Of a DNA stretch of 64,000 nucleotides, positions 35,083 to 44,390 are shown piece after piece. Position 1 is the stretch's first letter; every line of letters starts with the position of its first letter. The stretch is from Cytophagales bacterium WSM2-2 (GTDB taxonomy: Bacteria > Bacteroidota > Bacteroidia > Cytophagales > Cyclobacteriaceae): assembly GCA_015472025.1 (NCBI GenBank), contig BNHL01000001.1:5072001-5136000 (forward strand), read 5' to 3'. The position numbers and the translations under genes were made by a program. Under the pieces are notes generated by a model. That model was not told where the DNA came from. It ran no database searches and saw only the letters and a list, made by a program, of their open reading frames with translations.

Positions 35083-37485
35083 GTGCACGCTGCCTGGGCC
35101 TGTCAGAGACTCAAAAATTTCAGCGACAAATTCATTTCACGAATTGTCGCGGCAGGGTTAATCATGCTCCCGATTTTCTGTTATTCCCAAAATTCGCAAA
35201 CATTACCCGAAGTTAAACGAATCAATATTCTCAATGAGTTAGCTTACCAGATCAGGGTCTCATTTCCCGACAGCGCAATGAACCTGTGTGAAGACGCTAT
35301 CCAGCAATCGAAAAAAATCAAATATAAAATAGGCGAATGTGATGCACTGATCACGATGGGCCTGATCTATTGGCTCAGAGTGAGGATTGATATGAGTATC
35401 GAGTGCGGTATGACAGCATTGAAGATTGGCGACTCGCTTGCTTACAAGCGTGGAGCAATGGAAGCCAATTTACTCCTGGGCCAAGTTTACAAGGAACTCG
35501 AGGACTTTGAAAAATCTGAAGCTTTTTCCAGGCATGGTCTGGTCATCGGCCTTGAATTGCACCATGCGGAAGGTATCGCCAGAGCGTGCAATGCCCTGGG
35601 CAACCACTACAGAAGAAAAAAAGAAGGTGCAGAAGCGCTCCGGTTTTATGAAATGGGGTTGAAATACCTCGAAAATCGAAATGACATAGCTATTAAAAGC
35701 CTTTTGCTTGACAACATTGCGGTCTATCATATTGAAAGAAACGAAGAGCAAGAAAAAACGAAGCGATATCTTGATGAAGCCATGAAGATAGCACTGGCTT
35801 TCAAGAACAGGAGCGCTGAGTTAAGCACATATATTCGATTAGGGACATTTTATAAAAGCATCCGGGAACTCTCCAAGGCAGAAGAGAATTTTAAGATTGC
35901 TGAGAAAATGAGCATTGAACTTGGGTACGGCAATGCTTTGCTCGAAGTCTACGGTGCCATGATCACCATCAAAACGAAAATCGGAAAGGATAAAGAGGCT
36001 GACGAGTATGAAGCAAAGTACGCAATACTCAAGGACAGCTTATTTAACTTCCGTAAAGCCCGCCAGATTGCGGAGCTCGAAAACCGATATGAGGCAGCAC
36101 AGAAAGAGCAAACAATTAAGCTTCTCGAAAAAGAAAAAGAAATTCAAGCCACTTGGCGAAACGCTTTGGTTGGTGGTGTCGGAATAACTTTCATTGCTTC
36201 TCTGCTTATCTATCGGCTCCAACGGTCTCGTACTCAAAAAACAAGACAACTTCTGGAAGTTCAGCAGTTGCTCAACACCAAGCTCAAAGAAATCAACCAG
36301 ATCAATTCGCGCTTCTTTGCTAACGTGTCGCATGAATTTCGTACTCCGTTGACATTGGTTCTTTCTCCCCTGGAGGAAATACAGAAAAACAAATCGCTTA
36401 CGGAAAAAGAACAGGAGCTCCTGACACTCACCAAGCGTAACGCCAGCCGCCTGCTTGACCTCGTCAATCAATTGCTCGATCTATCGAAACTGGAAGCAGG
36501 GAAAATGGAACTGCAAGTCAAGCCTGGAGATGCGGAATCTTTCCTAAAAGACATTGCCTCTTCATTTGATACAATCGCTGAAAGTAAAAAGATCAAGTTC
36601 GAAAAAAGGATTTTCCTGAACAGGCCTCATCTTTGGTTCGACCCTGACAAGCTTGAGAAAATCATCGCTAACTTATTAGCTAATGCTTTTAAATTCACGC
36701 CTGCCAATGGATCTGTGACACTGCAAATTTCACTGGCCAAGAGTAACACCAATGATATCATCATCATTCAAGTAATCGACACAGGCAGTGGCATTTCCAT
36801 GGAAGAACAACCCTATGTTTTCCTGCCTTTCTATCAAACCAAACACGGAATCGAAGGTTCTCATCCGGGGACCGGGATCGGTCTTTCCCTGGTGCATGAG
36901 CTGGTGAAAGTCTATAATGGTGATATCTCTTTTCAAAGTAATTCAGATAACGGGACCATGTTTATGGTAAGCCTTCCGGCCAATAAAGAAGCCTTCGCTC
37001 CCAGCCAGGTATTTGAGTCCTTTATTGAAAGTCATATTCCCGTCACCGGGACAAAACTTATTGACAATAATCAACGCGAACCGGATTTGCCAGTCCTTGA
37101 TTATCCTAGAAAAGAATCACTTGTCATTGCCGAGGACAACATTGAGCTCCTGAATTTCCTGGCGTCACGGCTTAAGAGTGAATTTATTGTGCACACGGCT
37201 GCAAATGGTGAAGAAGCACTCCAAATCATCCAGCGTGTCATTCCTGATCTAGTCCTGACTGACCTGATGATGCCGAAGATGGATGGCATGCAGCTTATTC
37301 AGAAAATAAAATCAGACATTCGAACCCAACACATACCGGTAGTGCTTCTCACTGCAAAGAATGAGCAGGAGACACGCATTCAAGGGTTGAAAATGGGCGC
37401 TGACGACTACATCACAAAGCCATTTTCAACCGAAGAACTTCAGGTCAGGATTAGCAAGCTGATCAGAAGAAAGCAACTGAATTGA
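35083..37485 (+). CDS. TPR-containing hybrid histidine kinase with C-terminal receiver
   Basis: The start is uncertain; GTG 35083 gives 800 residues with a signal-like segment (VAAGLIMLPIFCYSQ), and TTG 35008 is an alternative. Residues about 50-330 are TPR helices (EGIARACNALGNHYRRKKEG, ELSTYIRLGTFYKS). A membrane helix sits near 365-390. HisKA has FFANVSHEFRTPLTLVL (His about 418). The ATPase has ANLLANAFKFTP and GTGIGLSLVHELV. A receiver domain follows with Asp about 727 in LTDLMMPKMDG. There is no AraC output domain, unlike many Bacteroidota hybrid regulators. Confidence 0.9.
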   Translation: MHAAWACQRLKNFSDKFISRIVAAGLIMLPIFCYSQNSQTLPEVKRINILNELAYQIRVSFPDSAMNLCEDAIQQSKKIKYKIGECDALITMGLIYWLRVRIDMSIECGMTALKIGDSLAYKRGAMEANLLLGQVYKELEDFEKSEAFSRHGLVIGLELHHAEGIARACNALGNHYRRKKEGAEALRFYEMGLKYLENRNDIAIKSLLLDNIAVYHIERNEEQEKTKRYLDEAMKIALAFKNRSAELSTYIRLGTFYKSIRELSKAEENFKIAEKMSIELGYGNALLEVYGAMITIKTKIGKDKEADEYEAKYAILKDSLFNFRKARQIAELENRYEAAQKEQTIKLLEKEKEIQATWRNALVGGVGITFIASLLIYRLQRSRTQKTRQLLEVQQLLNTKLKEINQINSRFFANVSHEFRTPLTLVLSPLEEIQKNKSLTEKEQELLTLTKRNASRLLDLVNQLLDLSKLEAGKMELQVKPGDAESFLKDIASSFDTIAESKKIKFEKRIFLNRPHLWFDPDKLEKIIANLLANAFKFTPANGSVTLQISLAKSNTNDIIIIQVIDTGSGISMEEQPYVFLPFYQTKHGIEGSHPGTGIGLSLVHELVKVYNGDISFQSNSDNGTMFMVSLPANKEAFAPSQVFESFIESHIPVTGTKLIDNNQREPDLPVLDYPRKESLVIAEDNIELLNFLASRLKSEFIVHTAANGEEALQIIQRVIPDLVLTDLMMPKMDGMQLIQKIKSDIRTQHIPVVLLTAKNEQETRIQGLKMGADDYITKPFSTEELQVRISKLIRRKQLN

Positions 37486-37486
37486 T

Positions 37487-40078
37487 CTATTCGTTTCGCA
37501 AGCTGTCTGTCGGGTTACTCAAAATCGTCTTGAGGGACTGTACGCAAATAATGGCAACCGTAAGTCCGGCAACTCCAACAAACGTGAGTACAAACAACCA
37601 CACTGGCAAAGATTCACGATAAGCATATCCATTCAGCCACTGATTGCTTGCATACCAGGTAAGCGGTGCCGCAACGATAAGGGCGATAATCATCACCCAG
37701 GAAAACTCCTTTGTAAGCAGCGTCAGCACCTGAGCCGCTGTAGCTCCCAATACTCTCCGGATTCCGATCTCCTTCGTCTTTCGCATAGTATTAAAGGTCG
37801 CTAACCCCACAATACCAATGACAGCAATGACCAGCGATACGAACGATAACAAGAGTACCAGCCTGGAGGCTGTCGATTCAGTCTTATACATTTCATTAAA
37901 AGTATCTTCCTGGAACCAATAGCGCATGGAGAATGAAGAGTCAAATTTATTGTAAGCCTCGTTCACAATGGCAAGTGCCTCTCGTGTCTTGCCCGGCTGG
38001 TATTTCACATAGACAGCTTGCGTTTGAAAAATAATGGTTCGATAAATGATCACCGGGAGCCGTGGTGCGTGCAGTGACTGCGTATGTAAATCGTTGATCA
38101 CTCCAACAATCACGCATGAAGAATTTCCAATAGAAATATGCTCCCCTATCGGGTGAGTCAAGCCCATGGTCTTAACAGCATCCCGTGTCACCAACACTTC
38201 TGTGTTGATCGAGTCCAGTGGCTTTTTAAAATTAAAGCCTCGCCCCTCAATTATTTTCAAGTTGAAGAATTCCGGAAACTCGTAAGTACAGCCAAGCGTA
38301 TTGAACGCGATGCGGGAGTTGTCGGGTTTCCCGGGCCAGTTCACGCCTGTATTTGCTCCGCCCGTATTCAATGGATTAGAGTGTGCAGCCGTCATACCGG
38401 TGATTTCGCTATGCTTCATCAGCTCGTTTCGGAAAGGCTCGATTTTTTTCTGAAGCTGATAGGTGGGCTCAACGCGAATCACATTATGCCTTTCAAAGCC
38501 TAAATCTTTATTGATGATGTAATTCAACTGACGATAGATTACTGCTGTAAAAATGATAATCCCGATAGAGATGCTCAACTGAATCACCAGCAATGATTTT
38601 CTCAACCGATTTGATCCAGTACTTCCTGCAAACTGTGACTTAAAGATTTTTACCGGTTGAAATGAGGACAAGACGAATGCGGGGTAAGCCCCGGCAGCCA
38701 GTGAAACCACTACCAGGAAACCCAGCATGTACCAGGGTATCATACCACTCAGCAAGTTCATCGTCAGATCGGGAAACAAAGAATCGAGAGAATGAAGCGC
38801 CAACTGAGTTAATAAAATTGCCACCACAAAAGCAGTCAATACCGATAGAAATGACTCACCGATAAACTGGCTGATGATTCCCCAGCGGAATGCTCCATTG
38901 ACTTTACGCACCGCAATCTCTTTGGAACGGAGCGAAGCTCTTGCTGTTGTCAGGTTAATGAAATTGATCACAGCCATCAGAACGATCAGGACTGCTATGA
39001 TTACAAATAATCTCACGTACTCAATTCGTCCTCCCGTATTCTTGCCGTCTTCAAACTTGCCATGCAGACGCCAGTCGGTCATCGGGAAGGCTTCATACAA
39101 TACGTGGTCGTCTTGCAGGGTCTTGGTTGAGAGATTATTCAGTTTCTCTGTCAGCTTCGATGCAGTTACCCCTGGATGGGTTTTTATAAATGCCTGGAAA
39201 AATTTCGTTCCAAACTCGGCATCCGAATTTCCCCAAAGCTTTTGGGCCGTGGTTAATGGCAAAACAAAATCAAAACGAAGCGTTGAGTTGGCGGGTGGAT
39301 TCCGGAATACCGAAGAGATTGTCACACTGATCCATCCGTCCAATTTGAATGACTTGCCGATCGGATTCTCAGTGCCAAAAAGCGATGCCGCCATTTTTTC
39401 AGAGATCGCGATTGAAGCAGGTTCCTTAAACGGAGACTGGTTTCCGGTAATCACAGGGAATTCAAATACCTTGAAGAAGTTTTCGTTCGAGTAGATGCCA
39501 TTAAAATAAACGCATTCGCTCTGGCGGCTCTCCGGACGGAAACAGAGTTCATGGGGCCACCTTTGCCCCGAGGAAACGGGAACAAAAGTTTCAGCCTCGG
39601 GAATGGATGAAATATCCAGCCTTACCGAAGCTACATCAAACGTTTGACCGCCTCCATCCGCGGTGACGTGCGATAAGACTTTGTAAATCTGTGGAGAGTC
39701 GCGATGAAAACGATCAAACGAAAATTCATTCATGACCCAGAGAAGGATCAGGAATGCACATGTAAATCCAATCGATAATCCGGCTACGTGAATGAACGTA
39801 TTACCAGGATTGCGCACCGCATTGCGAATTGACACTAAAAAAATATTTCTGAACATAGCCAAAGGAATTATTGAATTTGAATTTTTCTTTCTTCCAATAT
39901 TTTTCAAACGAAAAAACCGTATTACATCCCACACAAAAAGCCAATCGGCCAGCTGCTTGTTCTTTTTAGACCGACGGGAAAACAATTCAAATACATCACC
40001 CTGAATTTCTTCCAGGAGGTCGGGGCGGCAATACCACTCCAGGAACTGATTGGCCCAACGTGGCGGCTGAATTTTCAT
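37487..40078 (-). CDS. FtsX-like ABC transporter permease with N-terminal prefix domain
   Basis: This 863-residue membrane protein begins with a soluble prefix domain (residues about 1-60, FLEWYCRPDLLEEIQGDVFEL), common in Cytophagales permeases. Two MacB-like periplasmic domains and two FtsX units follow, each ending in a helix bundle; the TRASLRSKEIAVRKVNGA and TMRKTKEIGIRRVLGATAAQ motifs repeat. It probably works in macrolide/lipoprotein-type export, but no ATPase is adjacent. It overlaps the PadR stop by four bases and is probably controlled by it. Confidence 0.92.
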   Translation of the reverse strand: MKIQPPRWANQFLEWYCRPDLLEEIQGDVFELFSRRSKKNKQLADWLFVWDVIRFFRLKNIGRKKNSNSIIPLAMFRNIFLVSIRNAVRNPGNTFIHVAGLSIGFTCAFLILLWVMNEFSFDRFHRDSPQIYKVLSHVTADGGGQTFDVASVRLDISSIPEAETFVPVSSGQRWPHELCFRPESRQSECVYFNGIYSNENFFKVFEFPVITGNQSPFKEPASIAISEKMAASLFGTENPIGKSFKLDGWISVTISSVFRNPPANSTLRFDFVLPLTTAQKLWGNSDAEFGTKFFQAFIKTHPGVTASKLTEKLNNLSTKTLQDDHVLYEAFPMTDWRLHGKFEDGKNTGGRIEYVRLFVIIAVLIVLMAVINFINLTTARASLRSKEIAVRKVNGAFRWGIISQFIGESFLSVLTAFVVAILLTQLALHSLDSLFPDLTMNLLSGMIPWYMLGFLVVVSLAAGAYPAFVLSSFQPVKIFKSQFAGSTGSNRLRKSLLVIQLSISIGIIIFTAVIYRQLNYIINKDLGFERHNVIRVEPTYQLQKKIEPFRNELMKHSEITGMTAAHSNPLNTGGANTGVNWPGKPDNSRIAFNTLGCTYEFPEFFNLKIIEGRGFNFKKPLDSINTEVLVTRDAVKTMGLTHPIGEHISIGNSSCVIVGVINDLHTQSLHAPRLPVIIYRTIIFQTQAVYVKYQPGKTREALAIVNEAYNKFDSSFSMRYWFQEDTFNEMYKTESTASRLVLLLSFVSLVIAVIGIVGLATFNTMRKTKEIGIRRVLGATAAQVLTLLTKEFSWVMIIALIVAAPLTWYASNQWLNGYAYRESLPVWLFVLTFVGVAGLTVAIICVQSLKTILSNPTDSLRNE

Positions 40079-40413
40079 GTCACCTGAAATTGTAAAGCGA
40101 TTTTGGGAATAAGGCTGAACAACTGCACTCTCATCTCATGGGCTTCTTCGAGCGCTTTTTTGCCAACCGCAGTAAGTTGAAATATCCGTTTTCTCCTTCC
40201 ACCTCTTTCTTCCGTGGGCTCGCTCATGTGTGATTTCAATAACCCCTTTTCTTCCAGGCGGGAAAGCACCGCATGCACTGCACTTATATTAAGGTCTCTG
40301 CCAGTCTGCTTTTCGATCTCATCCATAACCGCCACTCCATATGCTGATGGGTACAGAATTCCGACATGAATGAGGACAAGTTCTTCTAGCTCTCCCAAGT
40401 AAGTTCCTTTCAT
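40075..40413 (-). CDS. PadR family transcriptional regulator
   Basis: This 112-residue protein is a winged-helix PadR regulator: LGELEELVLIHVGILYPSAYG, VMDEIEKQTGRDLNISAVHA (recognition helix), VLSRLEEKGLLKSHMSEPTE and RRKRIFQLTAVGKKALEE. PadR proteins usually repress a neighbouring transporter. It is translationally coupled to the downstream FtsX permease. A 41-base symmetrical inverted repeat 18 bases before its start is a likely self-operator. Confidence 0.93.
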   Translation of the reverse strand: MKGTYLGELEELVLIHVGILYPSAYGVAVMDEIEKQTGRDLNISAVHAVLSRLEEKGLLKSHMSEPTEERGGRRKRIFQLTAVGKKALEEAHEMRVQLFSLIPKIALQFQVT

Positions 40414-40430
40414 TTTTACATTGATTATTT

Positions 40431-40471
40431 CTACAAACTTGAAAGTTATATTATATGTTTCATACTTGTAG
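40431..40471. promoter_or_regulatory. Candidate PadR operator: CTACAA-N3-TGAAA-N13-TTTCA-N3-TTGTAG
   Basis: The 41 bases form a symmetrical inverted repeat; CTACAA at 40431-40436 pairs with TTGTAG at 40466-40471, and TGAAA at 40440-40444 with TTTCA at 40458-40462, sharing one centre. It lies 18 bases upstream of padR. Confidence 0.5.
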
Positions 40472-40511
40472 AATGTCGTTTTGGAAATATTTTAACGGTT
40501 TTCAGTTTTTG

Positions 40512-40567
40512 TTTGGAATTATTCCAAATAACATATTCATTTGAATATTATTTAGAATTAATCTAAA
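40512..40567. promoter_or_regulatory. Three consecutive inverted repeats before hmuT (candidate iron/haem operator)
   Basis: TTTGGAAT-T-ATTCCAAA (40512-40528), ATATTCA-TT-TGAATAT (40533-40548) and TTTAGA-ATTAA-TCTAAA (40551-40567) follow one another with centres about 19-20 bases apart; the last ends two bases before the ATG. The TTTRGA...TCYAAA pattern resembles DtxR/Fur-like metal-regulator sites. Confidence 0.6.
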
Positions 40568-40569
40568 CA

Positions 40570-41415
40570 ATGAAAAAGTTATTCTCACTGACCTCGTTTG
40601 CACTACTACTCTCTTTCGCCGGGCTTGCTCAAAAGCATGAAAAAATAATCACTGCCGGGAGCGCCATAACAGAAACAGTCTGTGCCCTGGGCAATTGCAA
40701 AGACATCATCGCTTCGGACCGCACTAGTCTATATCCTATGCAGATACAGGCCCTCCCATCGATAGGTTACAGATCGGGCATAAACGCGGAAGGAATTATC
40801 AGTTTGAAGCCCACTATGGTAATCGCTGAAAAAAATTACGTAGATGAAGCTGTGTTGTCACAAATTCGATCAGTCGGGATTAAACTGACGATCATCGAAC
40901 GCACCTACAGTGCTGAAGGCAACAAGAACCTGACCCGAGAAGTCGCCAACGCGCTGAACAAAAAAACAGAAGGCGAAAAATTGGTAAGTGAAATTGAAGC
41001 TTCTCTGGCTGCATCAAATACCCTCCTTAAAAAAGCAAGGTCAATTCCCCGGGTTCTTTGTGTTTACAATCGTGGAGAAGCAATCGATGTTGCCGGAAGT
41101 AAAACATTTGCAGAAATCCTTCCCTACGCGGGTGCTGAAAGTGCGATTAAAGGAACTACAGGATATAAGCCTTTGAACACCGAAGCGCTTGTGGCATCCA
41201 ATCCTGATTACATTCTCTTCTTCGAAAGCGGATTACAAAGTATTGGTGGAATCGATGGAGCTCTGAAAATTCCAGGTGTAGCGCAAACTACAGCAGGGCA
41301 AAAAAAGCAGATCATCGCCCTTGACGGGATCAAGCTTTCCAACTTCGGGCCCCGGTTTGGAGATGCCGTAAAAGAGTTAATTCAACTGATTCACCCTGAG
41401 CTGACGTCAAAATAA
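40570..41415 (+). CDS. hmuT: Haem ABC transporter substrate-binding protein
   Basis: This 281-residue protein starts with a signal peptide (LFSLTSFALLLSFAGLAQ) and is a class III periplasmic binding protein. The beginning IITAGSAITETVCALGNCKDIIASDRTSLYP and the regions IGYRSGINAEGIISLKPT and LDGIKLSNFGPRFGDAVKEL are typical of HmuT/ChuT. It would carry haem to HmuU in the periplasm. It is the first gene of the rightward hmu operon and directly follows three inverted repeats; its stop overlaps the hmuU start by one base. Confidence 0.92.
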   Translation: MKKLFSLTSFALLLSFAGLAQKHEKIITAGSAITETVCALGNCKDIIASDRTSLYPMQIQALPSIGYRSGINAEGIISLKPTMVIAEKNYVDEAVLSQIRSVGIKLTIIERTYSAEGNKNLTREVANALNKKTEGEKLVSEIEASLAASNTLLKKARSIPRVLCVYNRGEAIDVAGSKTFAEILPYAGAESAIKGTTGYKPLNTEALVASNPDYILFFESGLQSIGGIDGALKIPGVAQTTAGQKKQIIALDGIKLSNFGPRFGDAVKELIQLIHPELTSK

Positions 41416-42491
41416 TGTCGCTCATTGCAATCATAACCAGGAACAACTCCCGCTCAGTCATTCTCTCGGGAATGGCGGCTATCCTCGTAGTGACGTTCAT
41501 TGCCGGGCTCGCCATTGGTCAGATGACAATTCCCGTGAGTGAAATTGTGGCGATACTCTTGAAAAAATTTTACTTCAGTTCTTCCATTGTAAACGAAGTA
41601 CACGAATCTATTTTATGGGATATCCGGTTGCCCCGCTTGTTGATGACGCTTGTCATCGGAGCAGCTTTAGGTGTGAGCGGTGCGGCACTTCAGGGTTTGT
41701 TCAGAAATCCGTTGGTTGAATCCGGACTGATCGGTGTTTCCGGTGGTGCAGCGCTTTTTGTTGTTGCATTGGTTGTCTTTGGCCCATCGCTCTCCATTTT
41801 GAGAGACAGTACAAGTATGTTCATTGGAATGCCCGTGTTTGCTTTCATTGGCGGGCTGGTAGCCACATTTCTCGTCTTGAGAATCAGCGAGCAATTGGGC
41901 AAGACAAATATTGCCATGTTGATCTTGAGCGGGGTTGCCATTAATGCATTCACGGGTGCATTGATGGGATTGATCATTTTTCATGCGGATGAAAATCAGC
42001 TTCGAACATTTACCTTCTGGACACTAGGGAACCTGGGCGGAGCATCTTGGGAGAAATTGTACATCGCAGTTCCTGTACTCATTCTGTCGGTTGGTGGATT
42101 GCTTACATTTCAAGATCAACTGAATGCCATTGCGCTTGGGGAATCGGAAGCAATGCATATTGGTGTCCCGGTGGAGAAAGTGAAGAAATCAGTAATTCTC
42201 CTGAGTGCCCTTGCTGTAGGAATCAGTGTTTCGCTTTCCGGTATCATCGGCTTCATTGGACTAGTCACTCCGCATCTCATCCGAATTATTTTCCGTGCCG
42301 ACCACCGGTTGGTTATGCCTGCCTCTGTCTTAGTGGGACCAATTCTTCTCATTGTTGCTGATCTGCTGGCTCGCACGTTGGCTGCACCTGCAGAGCTTCC
42401 CATCGGTGTGATGACCGCACTCATCGGAGCACCTTTTTTTATTTTCCTACTGGTGCGTACAAAAAAGAAAAATGAATTGATAGCAAAATGA
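41415..42491 (+). CDS. hmuU: Haem ABC transporter permease (FecCD family)
   Basis: This 358-residue permease has about ten hydrophobic helices. Family motifs include LWDIRLPRLLMTLVIGAALGVSGAALQGL near the start, NPLVESGLIGVSGGAALF, the coupling-helix region IGVPVEKVKKSVILLSALA and GIIGFIGLVTPHLIR. It forms the membrane channel for haem together with HmuV. It overlaps the next gene by four bases (ATGA), so the three transporter parts should be translated in fixed ratio. Confidence 0.94.
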   Translation: MSLIAIITRNNSRSVILSGMAAILVVTFIAGLAIGQMTIPVSEIVAILLKKFYFSSSIVNEVHESILWDIRLPRLLMTLVIGAALGVSGAALQGLFRNPLVESGLIGVSGGAALFVVALVVFGPSLSILRDSTSMFIGMPVFAFIGGLVATFLVLRISEQLGKTNIAMLILSGVAINAFTGALMGLIIFHADENQLRTFTFWTLGNLGGASWEKLYIAVPVLILSVGGLLTFQDQLNAIALGESEAMHIGVPVEKVKKSVILLSALAVGISVSLSGIIGFIGLVTPHLIRIIFRADHRLVMPASVLVGPILLIVADLLARTLAAPAELPIGVMTALIGAPFFIFLLVRTKKKNELIAK

Positions 42492-44371
42492 TTTCTGCGG
42501 AGTCCATCCATATGACTGTAAACAGAAGAGATATTCTACGAAATGTGAATCTCCAGATTCAACCCGGGATGTTTACTGTCGTGGTGGGGCCGAATGGTGC
42601 AGGAAAAAGTTCATTGTTAAAAATCATCTCAGGAGAAACTGACAAGTACCTGGGAAATGTAATGATTAACGGCCGGGCACTAGAGAAATACAATGCCATT
42701 GAGTTGTCTAAAATACGGGCAGTGCTTCCGCAGAGCTCGCATTTACAATTTTCTTTCACCGTACAACAGATCATCGAACTCGGTACCCGGTTTCATAAGA
42801 ATTCATCTTTTCAAAACAGGAGAATCTGGAATGAAGTGATGGAACTCACAGGGATCAGCTCCTGGCACAAGCGGGATTACCAGACCTTGTCCGGTGGTGA
42901 ACGCCAACGTGTGCAATTGGCCCGTGTACTTGCGCAAATCTGGGAAGTGAAAGACTATCCGAGATTCGTTCTTCTGGATGAACCATCCTCCTACCTCGAC
43001 ATCGCTCAACAACAGATGATTTTTGGACTAGTCAAACAAACATGCGATCGCAATGTCGGAGTGCTTGCCATTTTACATGACCTCAACCAGGTATCGCAAT
43101 TTGCCGACCAACTTTATTTTCTCAAGGAAGGTCATATTGTTGCCCATGGCGAAACCAAAGAAGTTTTCACCAAGTCGATCATTGAAGAAACATTTTGCTG
43201 CCGCGTAAATGTGTACAATGATCCTTGCACTAATTGTCCATACATCATTCCTGATAAATCTTATTCTTCATCTTTAAAAATTGTAAACCGTATGACCCCG
43301 ATAACAGAAAGCAATACAAAGTCAACTTCCCTGAGAGCTTCCTGGGAAATTCTAAAGAAAAACAAACCCGCATTACGTATTCGTGACTGTGCAGAAGAGT
43401 TGAATGTCAGCGAGGCGGAATTGCTCGCCTCAACTGTTGGCGATTACACAATTGCTCTTCTAGGCGACTGGGCTGAACTTCTTTCCCGTCTGCCAGAGTT
43501 AGGACGTGTCATGTCGCTCACGCGAAACGACAGTTGTGTTTTAGAACACAAAGGACATTTTCAAAAAATAGATCTCATTAAAGGTCCGCACCCGATGGCA
43601 ACTGTCATTGGTCCTATTGAAACACGCGTCTTCTTCAGTGCCTGGAAATTTGGATTTGCCGTACGCCAGGAAACACCAAGAGGTCTTCAACAAAGCATCC
43701 AGATTTTTGATGAAGCAGGCGAAGCGGTAACTAAAATCTTCCTGGTAGAAAGTTCGGGCAATAAACCCGGAAGTAACCAGGAGGCTTTCGACAAAATCGT
43801 TGCTGACTTCACTGCGCGATCACAAAACCAAGAATTGGAAATCAGCGAAGTAAGGACCACTCCTACACTGCCAGTTAACCAGGTAAATAGGGAAGCGCTT
43901 CTGGCTGACTGGAGCAATATGAAAGATACGCACGACTTTTTCGGAATGCTTCGCAAACATCAGGTCAATCGTCTGGATGCGGTTGTTTTGTCTGAGGGAA
44001 TGTACAGCTACAGTATTAGCAAGGAATCGTTACGTATCCTGCTTGAAAAAGCCGCGCAAGATCATCTTCCGATCATGGTATTCGCTGGTAACCGGGGCAA
44101 TCTTCAAATTCATCAGGGGAAAATTCAAACAGTCCGCGTCATGGACAATTGGCTGAACATACTTGATCCGGATTTTAACATGCACTTGCGTGAAGATCAT
44201 GTGGAGAATATCTGGGTAGTGAAAAAACCGACTACGGATGGCATTGTGACCGGCATCGAAGTGTTTGACAAGCATAAAGGAATGATCGTACAATTCTTTG
44301 GTTTGCGCAAACCGGGAATTCAGGAGTTGGATAAGTGGAGAGACCTCGTTGCTCAACTGCCTAAACTGTAA
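42488..44371 (+). CDS. hmuV-hmuS: Fused haem ABC ATPase (HmuV) and haemin-degrading factor (HmuS)
   Basis: One uninterrupted 627-residue frame. Residues 1-about 260 are HmuV: Walker A GPNGAGKSS (34-42), signature LSGGERQRVQLA (from 134), Walker B VLLDEPSS (161) and His197 in ILHDLN. Residues from 269 are HmuS/HemS: SLRASWEILKKNKPALRIRD, then two similar domains with GDWAELLSRLPELGRVMSLTRN and FAGNRGNLQIHQGKIQTVR. The two are usually separate genes. Met269 (nt 43292) starts just where HmuS should begin, and the linker DNA looks like a leader, so separate translation from there is possible. Confidence 0.9.
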   Translation: MISAESIHMTVNRRDILRNVNLQIQPGMFTVVVGPNGAGKSSLLKIISGETDKYLGNVMINGRALEKYNAIELSKIRAVLPQSSHLQFSFTVQQIIELGTRFHKNSSFQNRRIWNEVMELTGISSWHKRDYQTLSGGERQRVQLARVLAQIWEVKDYPRFVLLDEPSSYLDIAQQQMIFGLVKQTCDRNVGVLAILHDLNQVSQFADQLYFLKEGHIVAHGETKEVFTKSIIEETFCCRVNVYNDPCTNCPYIIPDKSYSSSLKIVNRMTPITESNTKSTSLRASWEILKKNKPALRIRDCAEELNVSEAELLASTVGDYTIALLGDWAELLSRLPELGRVMSLTRNDSCVLEHKGHFQKIDLIKGPHPMATVIGPIETRVFFSAWKFGFAVRQETPRGLQQSIQIFDEAGEAVTKIFLVESSGNKPGSNQEAFDKIVADFTARSQNQELEISEVRTTPTLPVNQVNREALLADWSNMKDTHDFFGMLRKHQVNRLDAVVLSEGMYSYSISKESLRILLEKAAQDHLPIMVFAGNRGNLQIHQGKIQTVRVMDNWLNILDPDFNMHLREDHVENIWVVKKPTTDGIVTGIEVFDKHKGMIVQFFGLRKPGIQELDKWRDLVAQLPKL

Positions 44372-44390
44372 GACCGAAGTCACAATCAAA

